From: Cantharellus purpuraceus
Lineage: Eukaryota; Basidiomycota; Agaricomycetes; Cantharellales; Hydnaceae
Direction of reading: 5' to 3'
Length of the DNA stretch: 64,000 bases
Assembly: GCA_025174535.1 (NCBI GenBank)
Contig: JALBUN010000023.1
Location: forward strand, 744,001-808,000
Position numbers and translations under genes: made by a program
In this document: one piece after another, positions 10,925 through 22,511 of the stretch
Numbering within the stretch: position 1 is the stretch's first letter
Layout: each line of letters starts with the position of its first letter
Notes under the pieces: generated by a model
Databases searched by the model: none
What the model was told of the DNA's origin: nothing
The model's input: only the letters and a program-made list of their open reading frames with translations

Positions 10925-12779
10925 TTATGCACTGTCTTGACTTGTGAAGTCAAGAGCCAAGCCATCTTCAGAGTCAACACCATGTGTAGATGTCGTCACT
11001 TCTTTGTGGTGTCGTACTACCCGTAGGCGGTCTCGCTCGCGCCGCATGCGTCTATGCTTTCGCGACCGTACATGATCCTGCCACTCTTGGCCTTCCTCTA
11101 CCATCATTGGTTGCTCGGGATTTGTGGTACATATATCACAGATTACTTTTCGTCGTGCATCCAAAGTCGCGTGGGGACTACTTGTCGAGATGAGAGCGTT
11201 TGATTTGGGTTTAAAAGAAGATACGAACCTTTTGATCTCTGTGTGAACGTTCAACATGGTATATGCTGTCTGGGAGAGAGACTGGGGATCTGGGAGCTCT
11301 TTCTCTGCGAGGAAATCTGGTATATAGGATTAGATCACCGTAAAGATTTCAGTCATTTGGCATACTTGCCATGCGCAATGCGAATAGCCATATCACGGAC
11401 TTCGACGTCCCACTCATCCAGGTCTGCCATGCGGAGATCATACATGGACTGCATTAAAACATGTCCCAAGCCGCTCACCCGTGATGTTTAACAAGAAAAT
11501 AGGCATCTTGACTCCAGATTTGTACGTAGCATTCACCGCAGGAAGAAGTTTATTTCTGATCCACCGCACCTGACGCCTTGCATATTGCCGGTTAGACACC
11601 TTCGTTCGTTCCACGGACTCTTCATATTGTTTTTTGGATGGTGATGCTGAAGATACATAATTACTAAACTCCTTGAAGCCTAGTTATAAAAGTCAGGGAT
11701 AAGATCAATATTTGGAATGCATTAAGTTCTACCAATAGCCTGGAAGATACCAGACGTGGTGTCGATGTCGGATATATCAGTGAGTGGTGAACGAGACAGT
11801 GCAACTCGTTGCAGAAACCGCACATCATCCAAGAGTCCTTGCTGAATAAACGACCCATGAGCCCATGGCTTGGAATTAACGACAACTCTACCCCCACCTG
11901 AATCATTTCATTGACTCGAGCGTCTAGACGTTTGTATAAACGATCTGGGTGAGAAAATAGCCAGAATATCAGTGTCGGGTACCTAAGGTGTTCGTTTATT
12001 CAACTAGTTGCACTCAGGGTGCGGTATCTCTTATACGGACCTCGGGGAATCAGGACGTTGCCCCTGCTGCGTCATGATTTCACTAGCGAGGAGCCCCTTC
12101 TCTTTGATGATCTCAAGGTTCCTAAGTACTTTGCGGGTGTCTCTCCAATGCCACCTCGAGGCCACTTGTGGATCTAACATGGTCAAGAGTGTATGCATAG
12201 CAAAGGCCTGCCCCGGATCTGGGTTGTTGGGGAGATTCATGAATAGTTCCAACAAAGGTTCAGTCAAGGACGATATCGCCTTTTCTAAAGCGGGAGAATG
12301 ATGTGTTGCTTCATTGTGCTGGTCTCCTTTGGGCTTAAATGGGTCATCAAAAGATGTCAAGCGGTTGGGGAAAACTAGGTGTTGCATCCAGTAGGCGGTG
12401 CCACCCACAACGATCGGGAGTATCTTACGACGATGGAGTTCATCTATCTGTCAAAGTTTAAGATGTAGATCATCTGATTATTCTGTCTGCTCACCTCCCT
12501 GACCGCGTCTTTCACCCACTGTCCAACTACATACTGCTCTCCAGGCTCTTTGAAACTCATCAATAAATGCTCCACGTTTCGTCGTTCCGACTCCGGTACT
12601 TTGTTTGTGATGACGTCGGCACCATAATACACCTGCATGGAATCACTGTTGATCACCTTCGCCGTATGCCATCCATGTTCATGGCTGTGGCTGGTCATTG
12701 CCAATGCCAGGTCTATTGCGAGTCGCGATTTTCCAACTCCAGTTGTGCCGACAATGCTTATAAGAGGCTTTAGAGCCAT
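10925..12779 (-). CDS. MOD5: tRNA dimethylallyltransferase, MOD5/MiaA family
   Basis: Transfers an isopentenyl group to A37 of tRNAs that read UNN codons. It starts MALKPLISIVGTTGVGKSRL with the P-loop GTTGVGKS, then VINSDSMQVY (DSMQ substrate motif), then VVGGTAYWMQ (GGT motif). Further exons give WHWRDTRKVLRNLEI, GIFQAIGFKEF (split by an intron near 11690-11740) and ARRQVRWIRNKL, all MiaA/Mod5 blocks. The C-terminal exon carries CDICTTNPEQ...WQDHVRSRKHR, the matrin-type C2H2 zinc finger typical of eukaryotic cytosolic/nuclear forms. It ends at 10925. An in-frame TTG lies further upstream, but the ATG at 12779 fits the family N-terminus. All catalytic motifs appear intact. Confidence 0.9.
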
Positions 12780-12998
12780 TTGACCGTGTATGTTCTTGAA
12801 GTACAAAAGTAAACACGATCTATTCTGTCACAACTAGTCACAACTTACAGCACTTCATACAAGTGAGTCCTTAAACTTAAAGAAATAATTCTGAACCGGC
12901 TTTTGGACCTCTGGCCAGCATATTTTCGTTGTGGGAGGCTCTCTACATGGAAAGCATGTGCGAGACATTGTCGAACGTGCCACACGTCCTTGTAATAA

Positions 12999-14109
12999 TC
13001 ACTGGGACTTGGCAAGCTTCGTCTTAGGGTATTGCCTGGCCTGGTTCAACCTTGCCTCTCTCCAAATGGAAATGCCCGAGACAGCCGCTCCTGGACCAAG
13101 CACAACAGTCGAGATTACCATCCATGCCACTAGGAGAATACCCTGCATAACACTTCCAACCAGCCACAAAGATGCCACAAATGTCGAGCCAAAGAGAAAC
13201 ATGGCATCCCACTGGAGGAAGTGGATTATGCTAGTTAAAGACGTGTGGCCTTTCTTGGAATCTGGGATTGCCAGGGAAGGTATCAGAGCGGTCATGATAG
13301 TTTGAGGATCAAAGTCGTAATCGGCCAATGTGCGAAGGTGAACGACGGCTGAAACAATGAAGGTGAGGATGTACGTTGCTTGTACGGTTCGGTAACCAGA
13401 ACTGTGATGTATGCGTCTTGGCCGAATCAAGATGTGTAGGCCTCCGAAAAGGGAGATAAGCACTGGAAATGCCTGCCAAAGTGCAATTGGTTCTGCTATG
13501 GGCATATACGCCATAGCAAAAGTAGGAATAAAGAACCCCATTACGACCCCAAATAGAACGGCTTCGGCGTCCGCTTGGAGAATTTGCGAGCCTGTAGCAT
13601 GATCGCGCGTGGTTGCAAGAAAGACCGCCCAATACGCTGGGAAGATCACAGCCATCGTGAACAGCTGGTAAATGATCCCCATGAATACAGGGAAACCTAA
13701 CAGCAATGGTCTTTTGGATCGCGATGCCTCAAAGATAGGAATGACGACACATGCAGACGCAGAGGCCAGAAAGTCCCGTATAAACGGGATGTGACTTGTA
13801 GCCTCTGGCTGGAAAATAGGATGGAAAAATGATACGAGAACACAAAGGACTTTCTCCACAGCAGGAGCGTATCCTCCGAGGTAAGGCAGCTGGTAAGGCG
13901 GCTTGCCTTGGAATGGGGTTGGACAGAGATCTCGCGACTGGAAAAGTCCGGCCTTCTCCAAGTGTCCAAAGAGCAACTTGAAGGCTGTGAACGACATAGG
14001 TACAAATACCAGGATTGGGAGCACGACATTCCATACTGACGAACAAATGTTACAGATGAAGACTCGGTGAGCGCGGAAAAGACGTACACATACTGTTAGA
14101 GCGTGCCAT
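12999..14109 (-). CDS. Unrecognised polytopic membrane protein
   Basis: I do not recognise this family. Exon 1 is a 16-nt leader (14109-14094, M-A-R-S-N). A 58-nt intron with donor GTATGT follows, then one long exon from 14035 to 12999, giving about 350 residues. Roughly eight to nine hydrophobic segments are visible, for example VVLPILVFVPMSFTAF, VFMGIIYQLFTMAVIF, FGVVMGFFIPTFAMAY, FPVLISLFGGLHILI and ILLVAWMVISTVVLG, with short hydrophilic loops and a basic C-terminus (KTKLAKSQ). No signal peptide, catalytic motif or transporter signature was seen. The short leader was chosen because the splice restores the frame; reading through the intron would add about 27 doubtful residues. A fungal endomembrane protein is likely. 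Confidence 0.65.
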
Positions 14110-14604
14110 CCTTGCAACTTTGAGGTGAAGGAGAAAATAATACTTTGTGCAACTGTATCTTGATCCAGACTCTTATAGAATATGAACAAGAATCTGATCA
14201 GCCTGTACCGAAGTCATGCGTACTTGTCTGTGGGTGGCAGTAGACGCGTTATAGGTAGTGTTGCCGCGGCTCGGCTTTGGCTCTTAGCCGAACCAAGCCG
14301 TAAATAACCCGCGCCGACCCATCCCAGAGAGTATTTGTTACCAATAATTATTAGCCCCGGCGTATGTATAATAATTACTAGTAGACCATGAGAATATAAT
14401 AGTAAAGAACGCGTCCACTCCTACCCACAACACGCCGCGTCTCGCGAGCCTCACATGGCTGCCATCCCGCCTGAGCTATTCTATGACTCCTCTAGTCCCT
14501 CCTGTTGGATTTTCAAGCCGCGCATCAATTATGGACGCGCAATGCATCATGTTTTGGCATGTATCACTATGTGTATGAATGGCTTGTGCTGTTGTCCCGC
14601 TGAG
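14110..14604. other. Intergenic boundary of the transposon block
   Basis: No gene seen. Around 14255-14305 there is an imperfect GC-rich inverted repeat (CGGCTTTGGCT ... AGCCGAACCAAGCCG) that could form a hairpin. A short ORF at 14455-14604 runs into the LTR and has no recognisable motif. Confidence 0.4.
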
Positions 14605-14943
14605 TGTTACGCACTAGGTCCAATTGGGGGTCAGAGATTGGGTCGGAGGTTTCGTCAGAGTCAGAGTACATCGTGGGGGTCGGAACGGACTTGGCTTCAG
14701 CTTATGTGCTGCACCCTCACTAATACTGGTGTCCAAGATTTCGGAGTACGACTTAGAGAGTTAGGATCGGACTTAGGAACTAGGCGTGATTCAATATTCA
14801 AACTGGGGAATGAAGTCCCCAGTCAGGCAACTTAAATACATATTTGAAATCTAATAATAATTACTCCGGTGATGGGTTTCTGAGGCCGACGGCCTTACAT
14901 GAGTATGTCCAAGTCCGATGGGGACAGATGTCTGGGTTCCTAT
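14605..14943 (-). repeat. LTR-B, truncated 3' LTR of Gypsy-1
   Basis: Begins TGTTACGCACTAGG on the plus strand and matches the start of the LTR at 23586 through GTCTGGGTTCCTAT. It is cut at 14943 by an LTR-X copy. Same orientation as the 5' LTR. Confidence 0.8.
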
Positions 14944-16375
14944 TGTTTTGGAACCCGCAAAATTATGGTGTTAGGGCAAACTCTAAATCACCACAATTCC
15001 ATGAATGAACAGCTGAGAAGAATATCAAACCCTGCTGCAGCACAACTCCAGAAACGATTTAACGTTTGTACTTTGGTTACAATCCTTTGTATTGGTCAAT
15101 GCAGACTATACGCAGAAAGGTAATACGTTTCTTAGCAGCAAGAAATGAATAAGACTTCCAGAGTCTAGAGTTCACGGACGCTTAGGGGTCCAGATATTCC
15201 AAAAAGAAGGGAATGCACTTAGAGGCTAAAGGAAGTAGGTGGATGAATCCAACCGTCCAACCAGTGGCACTCAGAAGCGGGTAACAGCGATGTGTGAAGT
15301 AGTCTAGCAACTGCTTCACACGAGTTCAAGCTTCTAATGCTCTGCAAAGGCAGTACACACTAGTAACTTAAACAAGAGCACTAATGGCAGGACTATTGAC
15401 AGACAATCTCACCCTGTAGATTTGTAGTCACGTGAGGCAGATACTACACTCACGCCCAAAGCAGGACAATCACTACTTTGAGTGCAATCAAGTACAGTTA
15501 CACAACTGTAAAAGATCCTTGAACTGGTAATCAACAGTTACTGAGATAGAGGATGACACTGTATGTCACTCTAGTCACACTGGTGTGCAGAAGATGGGTA
15601 GAATATGATGATATGTTATTCTTTCAGAGGCAGAATGGCCTCCTTATATATTGTATTTACAGGGGCTGACTAATGGTTCTGGAATATTCTACCTATTAAT
15701 AGATGGAAACTACTGGAAAGTTGTGGAAGGTGGAAGAAAGGGGTAGAATATTCCAAGCCAATCACAGGATCTGATCACAGCACTAACACTGATCAGGAGC
15801 TGAATAATGGTTCTGGAAAGTTCTATCTAATAATAGAAGGAAACAGCTAGAATGTTATGGAAAGGGGTAGAATATTCCAAGGCAATCACCTGATTTGATC
15901 ACCCATCAGCTGATCTGATCCCTGAGCTAGGCACTGATCAGGCAAAAAGAAGGGTGTCCACCCTGTTTTCTGCACTGGTTTGGACAGCCATGGATAGCCA
16001 CATGTCATGTGATGATCTCCATGGAAAATAGTGCCCTGAGAGGCTGTGGTTGTTAAGTTAGAGAATATTTATTGATGAGAGACATCTGAGCTTGAATTCA
16101 GGCCAAATGCCTGGTCCAAAAGGGGAGAGCCGGCTGCGCGAAGGTTTGTGGGCACCTATGGGTCCACAACTGTAGCACAGCAGAAATAAATGATTCTGAG
16201 CCGAGTTCTGCATGGAATATTCCTGAAAAAATATGGAAAAATAGAGAATATTTGAATAAGTCCATTCCAGGTACAAGCATCAAATATATGCTGATATTTA
16301 GGAATGGAAAAGCAAAGAATAGCACATTGGTGCTGCATAAATGGAATTTGATAGGGAAAAGGTGGTTCCCATACA
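14944..16375 (-). repeat. LTR-X solo LTR, heat-shock subfamily
   Basis: Full-length copy, 1432 bp, in reverse orientation: plus-strand ends TGTTTTGGAACC and GGTTCCCATACA. It mirrors the copy at 16607-18038. Two perfect heat-shock elements lie at 15677-15689 and 15811-15823. Flanks (cctat / cccgc) do not form a target duplication, so it has recombined since insertion. ORFs inside it are chance frames. Confidence 0.8.
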
Positions 16376-16606
16376 CCCGCCGAATGGCTCCATTGGAGCC
16401 TTGGGTGGTCCGCCCCTTCTCGCTGCAGCCTCCAAACGCCCCCTCTCCTCCTCCTTGTCCTGCTGTTCTGCTGCTGCCTTCTCCATCTCACCCTTGCAAA
16501 GCTGGATCGCTGACCTAGCGACACGCAGCTCCTTCTTACAGGTCGCCAAAACGCAACTCTCCGCCTTACACCATATGACCCTCCGATCCACCTCCTGCTT
16601 CTCCGT
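16376..16606 (-). other. Spacer between inverted LTR-X copies
   Basis: 231 bp. The minus strand is open and encodes a Lys/Glu-rich coiled-coil stretch (GEMEKAAAEQQDKEEERGRL) preceded by CVLATCKKEL. It resembles the coiled-coil part of the antisense ORFs of LTR-B elements, and may be a piece of the 18039-18622 ORF flipped by recombination between the flanking inverted repeats. That link is inference. Confidence 0.4.
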
Positions 16607-18038
16607 TGTATGGGAACCACCTTTTCCCTATCAAATTCCATTTATGCAGCACCAATGTGCTATTCTTTGCTTTTCCATTCCTAAATATCAGCATATATTT
16701 GATGCTTGTACCTGGAATGGACTTATTCAAATATTCTCTATTTTTCCATATTTTTTCAGGAATATTCCATGCAGAACTCGGCTCAGAATCATTTATTTCT
16801 GCTGTGCTACAGTTGTGGACCCATAGGTGCCCACAAACCTTCGCGCAGCCGGCTCTCCCCTTTTGGACCAGGCATTTGGCCTGAATTCAAGCTCAGATGT
16901 CTCTCATCAATAAATATTCTCTAACTTAACAACCACAGCCTCTCAGGGCACTATTTTCCATGGAGATCATCACATGACATGTGGCTATCCATGGCTGTCC
17001 AAACCAGTGCAGAAAACAGGGTGGACACCCTTCTTTTTGCCTGATCAGTGCCTAGCTCAGGGATCAGATCAGCTGATGGGTGATCAAATCAGGTGATTGC
17101 CTTGGAATATTCTACCCCTTTCCATAACATTCTAGCTGTTTCCTTCTATTATTAGATAGAACTTTCCAGAACCATTATTCAGCTCCTGATCAGTGTTAGT
17201 GCTGTGATCAGATCCTGTGATTGGCTTGGAATATTCTACCCCTTTCTTCCACCTTCCACAACTTTCCAGTAGTTTCCATCTATTAATAGGTAGAATATTC
17301 CAGAACCATTAGTCAGCCCCTGTAAATACAATATATAAGGAGGCCATTCTGCCTCTGAAAGAATAACATATCATCATATTCTACCCATCTTCTGCACACC
17401 AGTGTGACTAGAGTGACATACAGTGTCATCCTCTATCTCAGTAACTGTTGATTACCAGTTCAAGGATCTTTTACAGTTGTGTAACTGTACTTGATTGCAC
17501 TCAAAGTAGTGATTGTCCTGCTTTGGGCGTGAGTGTAGTATCTGCCTCACGTGACTACAAATCTACAGGGTGAGATTGTCTGTCAATAGTCCTGCCATTA
17601 GTGCTCTTGTTTAAGTTACTAGTGTGTACTGCCTTTGCAGAGCATTAGAAGCTTGAACTCGTGTGAAGCAGTTGCTAGACTACTTCACACATCGCTGTTA
17701 CCCGCTTCTGAGTGCCACTGGTTGGACGGTTGGATTCATCCACCTACTTCCTTTAGCCTCTAAGTGCATTCCCTTCTTTTTGGAATATCTGGACCCCTAA
17801 GCGTCCGTGAACTCTAGACTCTGGAAGTCTTATTCATTTCTTGCTGCTAAGAAACGTATTACCTTTCTGCGTATAGTCTGCATTGACCAATACAAAGGAT
17901 TGTAACCAAAGTACAAACGTTAAATCGTTTCTGGAGTTGTGCTGCAGCAGGGTTTGATATTCTTCTCAGCTGTTCATTCATGGAATTGTGGTGATTTAGA
18001 GTTTGCCCTAACACCATAATTTTGCGGGTTCCAAAACA
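16607..18038 (+). repeat. LTR-X solo LTR, heat-shock subfamily
   Basis: Full-length copy, 1432 bp, from TGTATGGGAACC to GGTTCCAAAACA (TG...CA ends with short inverted termini). TATA-like AATATATAAGG near 17330. Perfect inverse of 14944-16375, 231 bp away. No target duplication at this copy. Confidence 0.8.
17159..17340 (+). promoter_or_regulatory. LTR-X promoter: two triple HSEs and TATA
   Basis: Two perfect nGAAnnTTCnnGAAn heat-shock elements: GAACTTTCCAGAA at 17159-17171 and GAATATTCCAGAA at 17293-17305. The second lies about 30 bp upstream of ATATATAAGG (17331-17340). Further GAATATTC half-palindromes lie at about 17104 and 17229. The same pair occurs in the copies at 14944, 41576 and 43216. 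Confidence 0.6.
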
Positions 18039-18622
18039 GCGGGCCCAGCGTAACTTGCAACTTGTGTTGTGATGCGGGCGTGGAGTGCGTGTGGCCTACT
18101 GGCCCAACTCGCCGCCTTCAGTCCTGCGATTGTTGTCGGGGTCGGAAAGGAGGGTGTAGGATTGATGGAAAGTTCAAGCCCTGACTAGTGGTACAAGGAG
18201 GGGCAGAGAAAGAATCGGAAGGTCATCCAACCAAAAAGCGGCGGACGGAGACAGGTGCTGTGGCAGCCAGGGGTAGCGGTGTCGGATCGGAAGGGGCAAC
18301 GACTGGTGCAGGTATGGGGCGTGTCTCTGCACCAAATAGTACCATGGGCCAGCTTATTCGGCTGGTTAACCTGCAGTCAGAGCACCTCCAGGGGATGGAG
18401 GGGTTGCTAGTGGACTTGGTGAAGACGATGAAATGGAAAGAGGTTCTGGAGGGTCAGCGGACAGCCAAGTTACATCGGTTGCGGAAGTTCATGGCCCCTT
18501 TGGACGAGGATTCGGACATGGGGGATGAGAAAGATTGGGTGTTGGATGTAGAGAGTGATGATGAGTCGGAGACGGAGCCTGAGATAGATAAGGGGAAGGG
18601 AAAAAGGAAACGCGATGTATAA
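18039..18622 (+). pseudogene. Antisense Cys-rich ORF of Gypsy-1
   Basis: Encoded opposite to Gypsy-1, tail-to-tail with pol (18774). The frame reads CNLCCDAGVECVWP then SCDCCRGRKGGCRIDG, two C-x2-C-x6-C units resembling zinc-binding Cys clusters. A TGA at 18182-18184 interrupts it. The open part continues with a basic KKRRTE stretch, a helical region (LIRLVNLQSEHLQGMEGLL), an acidic tail and KGKGKRKRDV. There is no ATG for the downstream part and the 5' side is cut by LTR-X, so it is a remnant. Similar Cys-rich/acidic proteins are abundant in Agaricomycete repeats. Function unknown; DNA or RNA binding is a guess. Confidence 0.55.
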
Positions 18623-18773
18623 AATAAAAATAAAAATGATTATAAATTTCAGAGCGGAAAAGAAATGAGTCAGAGTGATTTCTTTGGAGCTTTTTGGGCA
18701 GGCTTGTAATTTCCCTTGTGACTTGTAATAAAATGATGATGTGAAATAATAGAATTAGCATTAGCAATCGAAC
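18623..18773. other. AT-rich gap between convergent ORFs
   Basis: About 150 bp separating the antisense ORF stop from the Gypsy-1 pol stop. A/T-rich runs such as AAAATAAAAATAAAAATG could serve polyadenylation in either direction. No LTR is seen here. Confidence 0.4.
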
Positions 18774-21700
18774 TTAAAGATTCATAAGAGGGCCAGGTTT
18801 GTCTGGATAAGCAGAGTGAAAGTCGGAGATGGATTTGGATGCGTGATCGAGTTCGGACATGGAGATCCACGAGGACTCTTCATCGGTGCCTTCGTATCCA
18901 GTCCATTTGACTAAGTACTGGAGCTTGCACTTGTATCGGCTGTTGATCTTCGAGTCCAGGATCTCAGAGATCTCATATTCATTGTCTCCTTCGATGGTGA
19001 TCGGGGGAGGTGGAGGTTGCATGTGACTGGAGATCTCATTTGTAGTAGCAGGTTTGGAAAACCAGATGAACTGCTCGGAAGTGGTCCGGGAGGCGGAGGG
19101 TGAAGGACCTGCTGCCTGCGTGAGCAATGACCTCATAAGGACCTAAGTATTTCTCGGAGAGTTTCTTCGATGGACGGGTGGTCCAGAAGTGTTCGGCCTT
19201 AACAAATACTTTGTCTCTGATTTGCAGGTCCAGAGCCAGAATGCAGTGTCGGTTGGTGGAGACTTGATATTGTTTCTGGGCATCGGAGATGGTTTCTTGG
19301 AGATGTTGGTGTAGTTGATCGAGGTCGGTTACGAATTGGCGGGCTTTGGTGGAGGCAAGTTCTTTCTCAGGGTGGACGGAGATGTTCGGATGGTAGCCTT
19401 TATTAGCAAAGAACGGAGAGACGCCAGTAGTTGCGTTTGGTGCGTTGTTGTAGGCAAACTCTGCTATTGGAAGTAGGTCAGCCCAGTTGTCTTGTTGATA
19501 GTTACAATAGATTTGGAGGTATTGTTCCAGGGACTGATTCATTCGTTCCGTTTGTCCGTCTCCTTCCAGATGGTATCCAGAGGTGAAATGAAGCTTCATG
19601 TCAAGAGCCTTTCCTAATGTGCGGAAGAAGGAGGACACAAACTCCAAGCCCCAATTGGACGTGACATGTGATGGGACTCCGTGTTTGGAGAATACATGGA
19701 GAATGAACAATTTAGCTAGTGAGGCAGAGGTGATGGTATCATGCATTGGAATGAATAGTGACTGTTTGGTGAACCTGTCGACAATCATGAGTATGGTATC
19801 ATATCTGAGCGATGGGGGGAGCTTCTCTATGAAATCCATGGAGATGGAGTTCCATGGTTGCTCTGGGACCAGAAGTTGCTTAAGCGTTCCATAGGGTTTG
19901 TGCCTTTGCGATTTTGAGTGCATACACATGGTGCAGGAGTTACAGTAGTGTTGAATGTATTCTCGCATTTTTGGCCATACATAGTCCCGTCAGATTAATC
20001 CTTGTGTGCAATTTTGCCCAAAATGGCCAGAGATCAGGTGATCATGATAATACTGCAAAACTTGGAGTCGGAGACCGTTGGTGTCGGGGACATATATCCA
20101 GTTGTTGTGTCGGAGGTGTCCTTCAGGGTCAAGTGACCATTTTGGATTGGAAGGGTTGTCCAAGTGTTTAACTGCAATAGGATTGGATCGGAGTGATGAG
20201 CGGATGTCGGAGCGGAGTTGGTTGATGTCCATAATGGTAACAGCTCAGAGGGTGGGAGTCATGAGGGTGGACGCTCATAGGGACGATGCCAGCTGCTCAT
20301 TAGTAAACACAGGGCAAAAGTTGTGAGGGTTTACAGTGGCATAGTTGCTATTCCCCTCTTTAGGGTAGACATCCCATCGTCTAGTTAAAGTGTCGGGCTT
20401 TGCTCCGAGTCGACCTGGGCAGAAACGGATGATGAGATTGAACTGAGATAGGTATTCAGACCATCAGACTTGTCTCCGGGTGAGCAGTTTCGTTGTGGAG
20501 AAGTATTCCAAGTTCTTGTGGTCAGTTATGACGTCCACCGGATCGGAGGGGCCTTCAAGGTAGTGTCTCCATATCCAGAAGGCTTCATATATGGCAAGTC
20601 TTTGTCATGGATGTCATAGTTCAGTTCGGGGGGCATAAATGTATGCAAGTGAAAAGTGATCGGGTGGACTTGTCCATCATCCAGAGAGATGATGGACAGG
20701 ATCACAGCAAGTGCATAGTTGGAGGCGTTGGTCTCTAATAGGATAGGAATGTCTGGAACCCAATGAGTCAGTATTGGAGCGGAAGTAAAGGCCTTTTTCA
20801 AGGTCTCAAAGCTCTGTCTACATTCGTCAGTGAAATTCCATTGGATACCCTTCCTAGTGAGTTGGGTGAGCGGAACGGTGATATCGGAGTAGCTGTGAAT
20901 GAAGCAGCGGTAGAAGTTGGCAAACCCTAGGAAGGACTGTACGTCCTTGACTTTCCGGGGTTCCGGCCATTCCTGTATGGCTTTGATTTTGTCATCAGAC
21001 ATTGTCAGTCCTGCCGGAGAGAGGATATAGCCTAGGTATTCGACCGAGTCGGAGTGGAATTCGCATTTGTCAGTGCAGGCGAAGAGGCCATGTTTTTGAA
21101 GACGTTGGAGTACCTCTCGGACATGTGTCCGATGTTCTTCTTCGTTGTCTGAATATACCAAAATGTCATCTAAGTAAACGAGGACAGTCACATTGAGGAG
21201 GTTGGTGAAGGTATCATTCATGAACCTCTGGAAGGTGGCCAGAGCATTGGTTAGTCCAAAGGGCATGACGCACCACTTGAAAGATCCATATCGTGTGTGG
21301 AAGGTCGTTTTCCATTCATCACCTTCTCGGATGTGGACTAGATGGTAAGCATGTCGGAGATCTATTTTGGAATAGATCTTAGCCTTTTGAGGACTTTCGA
21401 GTAGGTCCGAGGTGTGGGGTATTGGGTATTGGTCTTTCTTGGTGATCTTGTTGAGTCCACGGAAGTTGACGCATAGATGGAGTGATCCATCCTTTTTGCG
21501 GACAAATAGGACCGGAGCTCCATGGGGAGATAGGGATGGGTGGATGAAGCCTGTAGCCAAGTTCTCATCTATGAATGTTTGGAGAGCCAGTAGCTCTTTT
21601 TGGGATAGCGAGTAGATAGGGCCAAGCAGAGGGGTGGAGTTGTCATCCAGTTCGATCTTGAGATCGTATGGTCGGTGTTCCGCTAGAGAGTTGGCTTTAG

Positions 21701-22511
21701 ACTTGCTGAACACATCGGTGAACTCATGATACTCCTTAGGGACCATAGAGAGGTCTGGTGGCATTGATCGGGCGGAACGAGCGGCGAGGAATATCGGATC
21801 GGAGAGGTGAACCTGGAATGTGTGAGAACCATCCAGTTTGCTTAGTCTGGCGAAGACCATAGCATCCACCATTGATATAAATGGAGGGGTAGACGGAGTA
21901 TCTATCAGAGCAGAGTCAGCAGAGGTGGAAGATAGTTTCGCACCTAAAGTTGCTGGTGACATCGGGGATGACACAGCCTGTACCGGAGAATGGAATGTGA
22001 TATGGCCCAATGCCCAGTCAATCAATGGATTGTAGTGGGTGAGCCAGTTATGTCTGAGAACCACAGAACAGCTGGAGTCAAGTGGAGTAACATAGAATGT
22101 AAGGTTCTGGATTTCTCCGACAGAAAAACGGATAGACAGATCTATAGCTCGTGAAATAACAGCATTAGTAGTGCCATCAAATAATCGGAGTGGTATTGGA
22201 GTTATGGTGTATGTATGGAGTTTATGTAAATCGGAAAAAGAGGAATTGAGGAAACAGTGAGTAGAACCGGAGTCAATTAACGCTTGAAAAGCGGTATTGG
22301 GAATGGAGTTGAAGTAGATGAGGAGGGTAAGGGAGTCGGAGTGGGAAAGAGTGGATGTGTTCAGGTGGACCTCATTTGTCGTACAGGGAGTACCAACGCA
22401 GCCCTCAGCCCGTACGGAGGCTATAGGACTGCTTACTATTTTTTTGGGTCCGTTGTGGCGTTGGCGGCACAGCCTTTTGCCTTTGCTGCAGATGAGGTTG
22501 CCTTGTTGCAA
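18774..22511 (-). pseudogene. Gypsy-1 pol (PR-RT-RH-IN-chromodomain), broken
   Basis: Order on the minus strand: aspartic protease (LIDSGSTHCF), reverse transcriptase (LCVNFRGLNKITKKDQYPIP, MPFGLTNALATFQ, VLVYLDDILVYSD), RNase H, integrase (HHCC zinc finger, then catalytic core), chromodomain (EISEILDSK, LQYLVKWTGYEGTDEESSWI). Damage: a frameshift near 20530 in RNase H; RNase H reads LLETNAS where LLETDAS is expected; a TGA at about 19993 in CTQGLI*RDYVWP; the integrase second Asp lost (SNWGLEF against SDWDSEF in the copy at 25550); a frameshift before the chromodomain near 19100. The Asp changes and the TGA fit C-to-T/G-to-A mutation. Not functional. Confidence 0.85.

Noticed and set aside
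14255..14305. Possible tRNA or structured RNA at the GC-rich inverted repeat
   Set aside because: No T-arm GTTCNANNC or anticodon-arm arrangement; just an imperfect hairpin.
16058..16924. Paired ORFs (MYLEWTYSN..., MYGNHLFPIK...) on both strands
   Set aside because: They are the two arms of the inverted LTR-X repeat. The same frames recur in every LTR-X copy, overlap the U3 region and show no protein family.
14944..18038. A DNA transposon or Penelope-like element with 1.4-kb inverted termini
   Set aside because: Spacers of the pairs are unrelated to each other, and two single arms (34368-35807, 49535-50987) have their own 5-bp target duplications, so each arm is an independent solo LTR.
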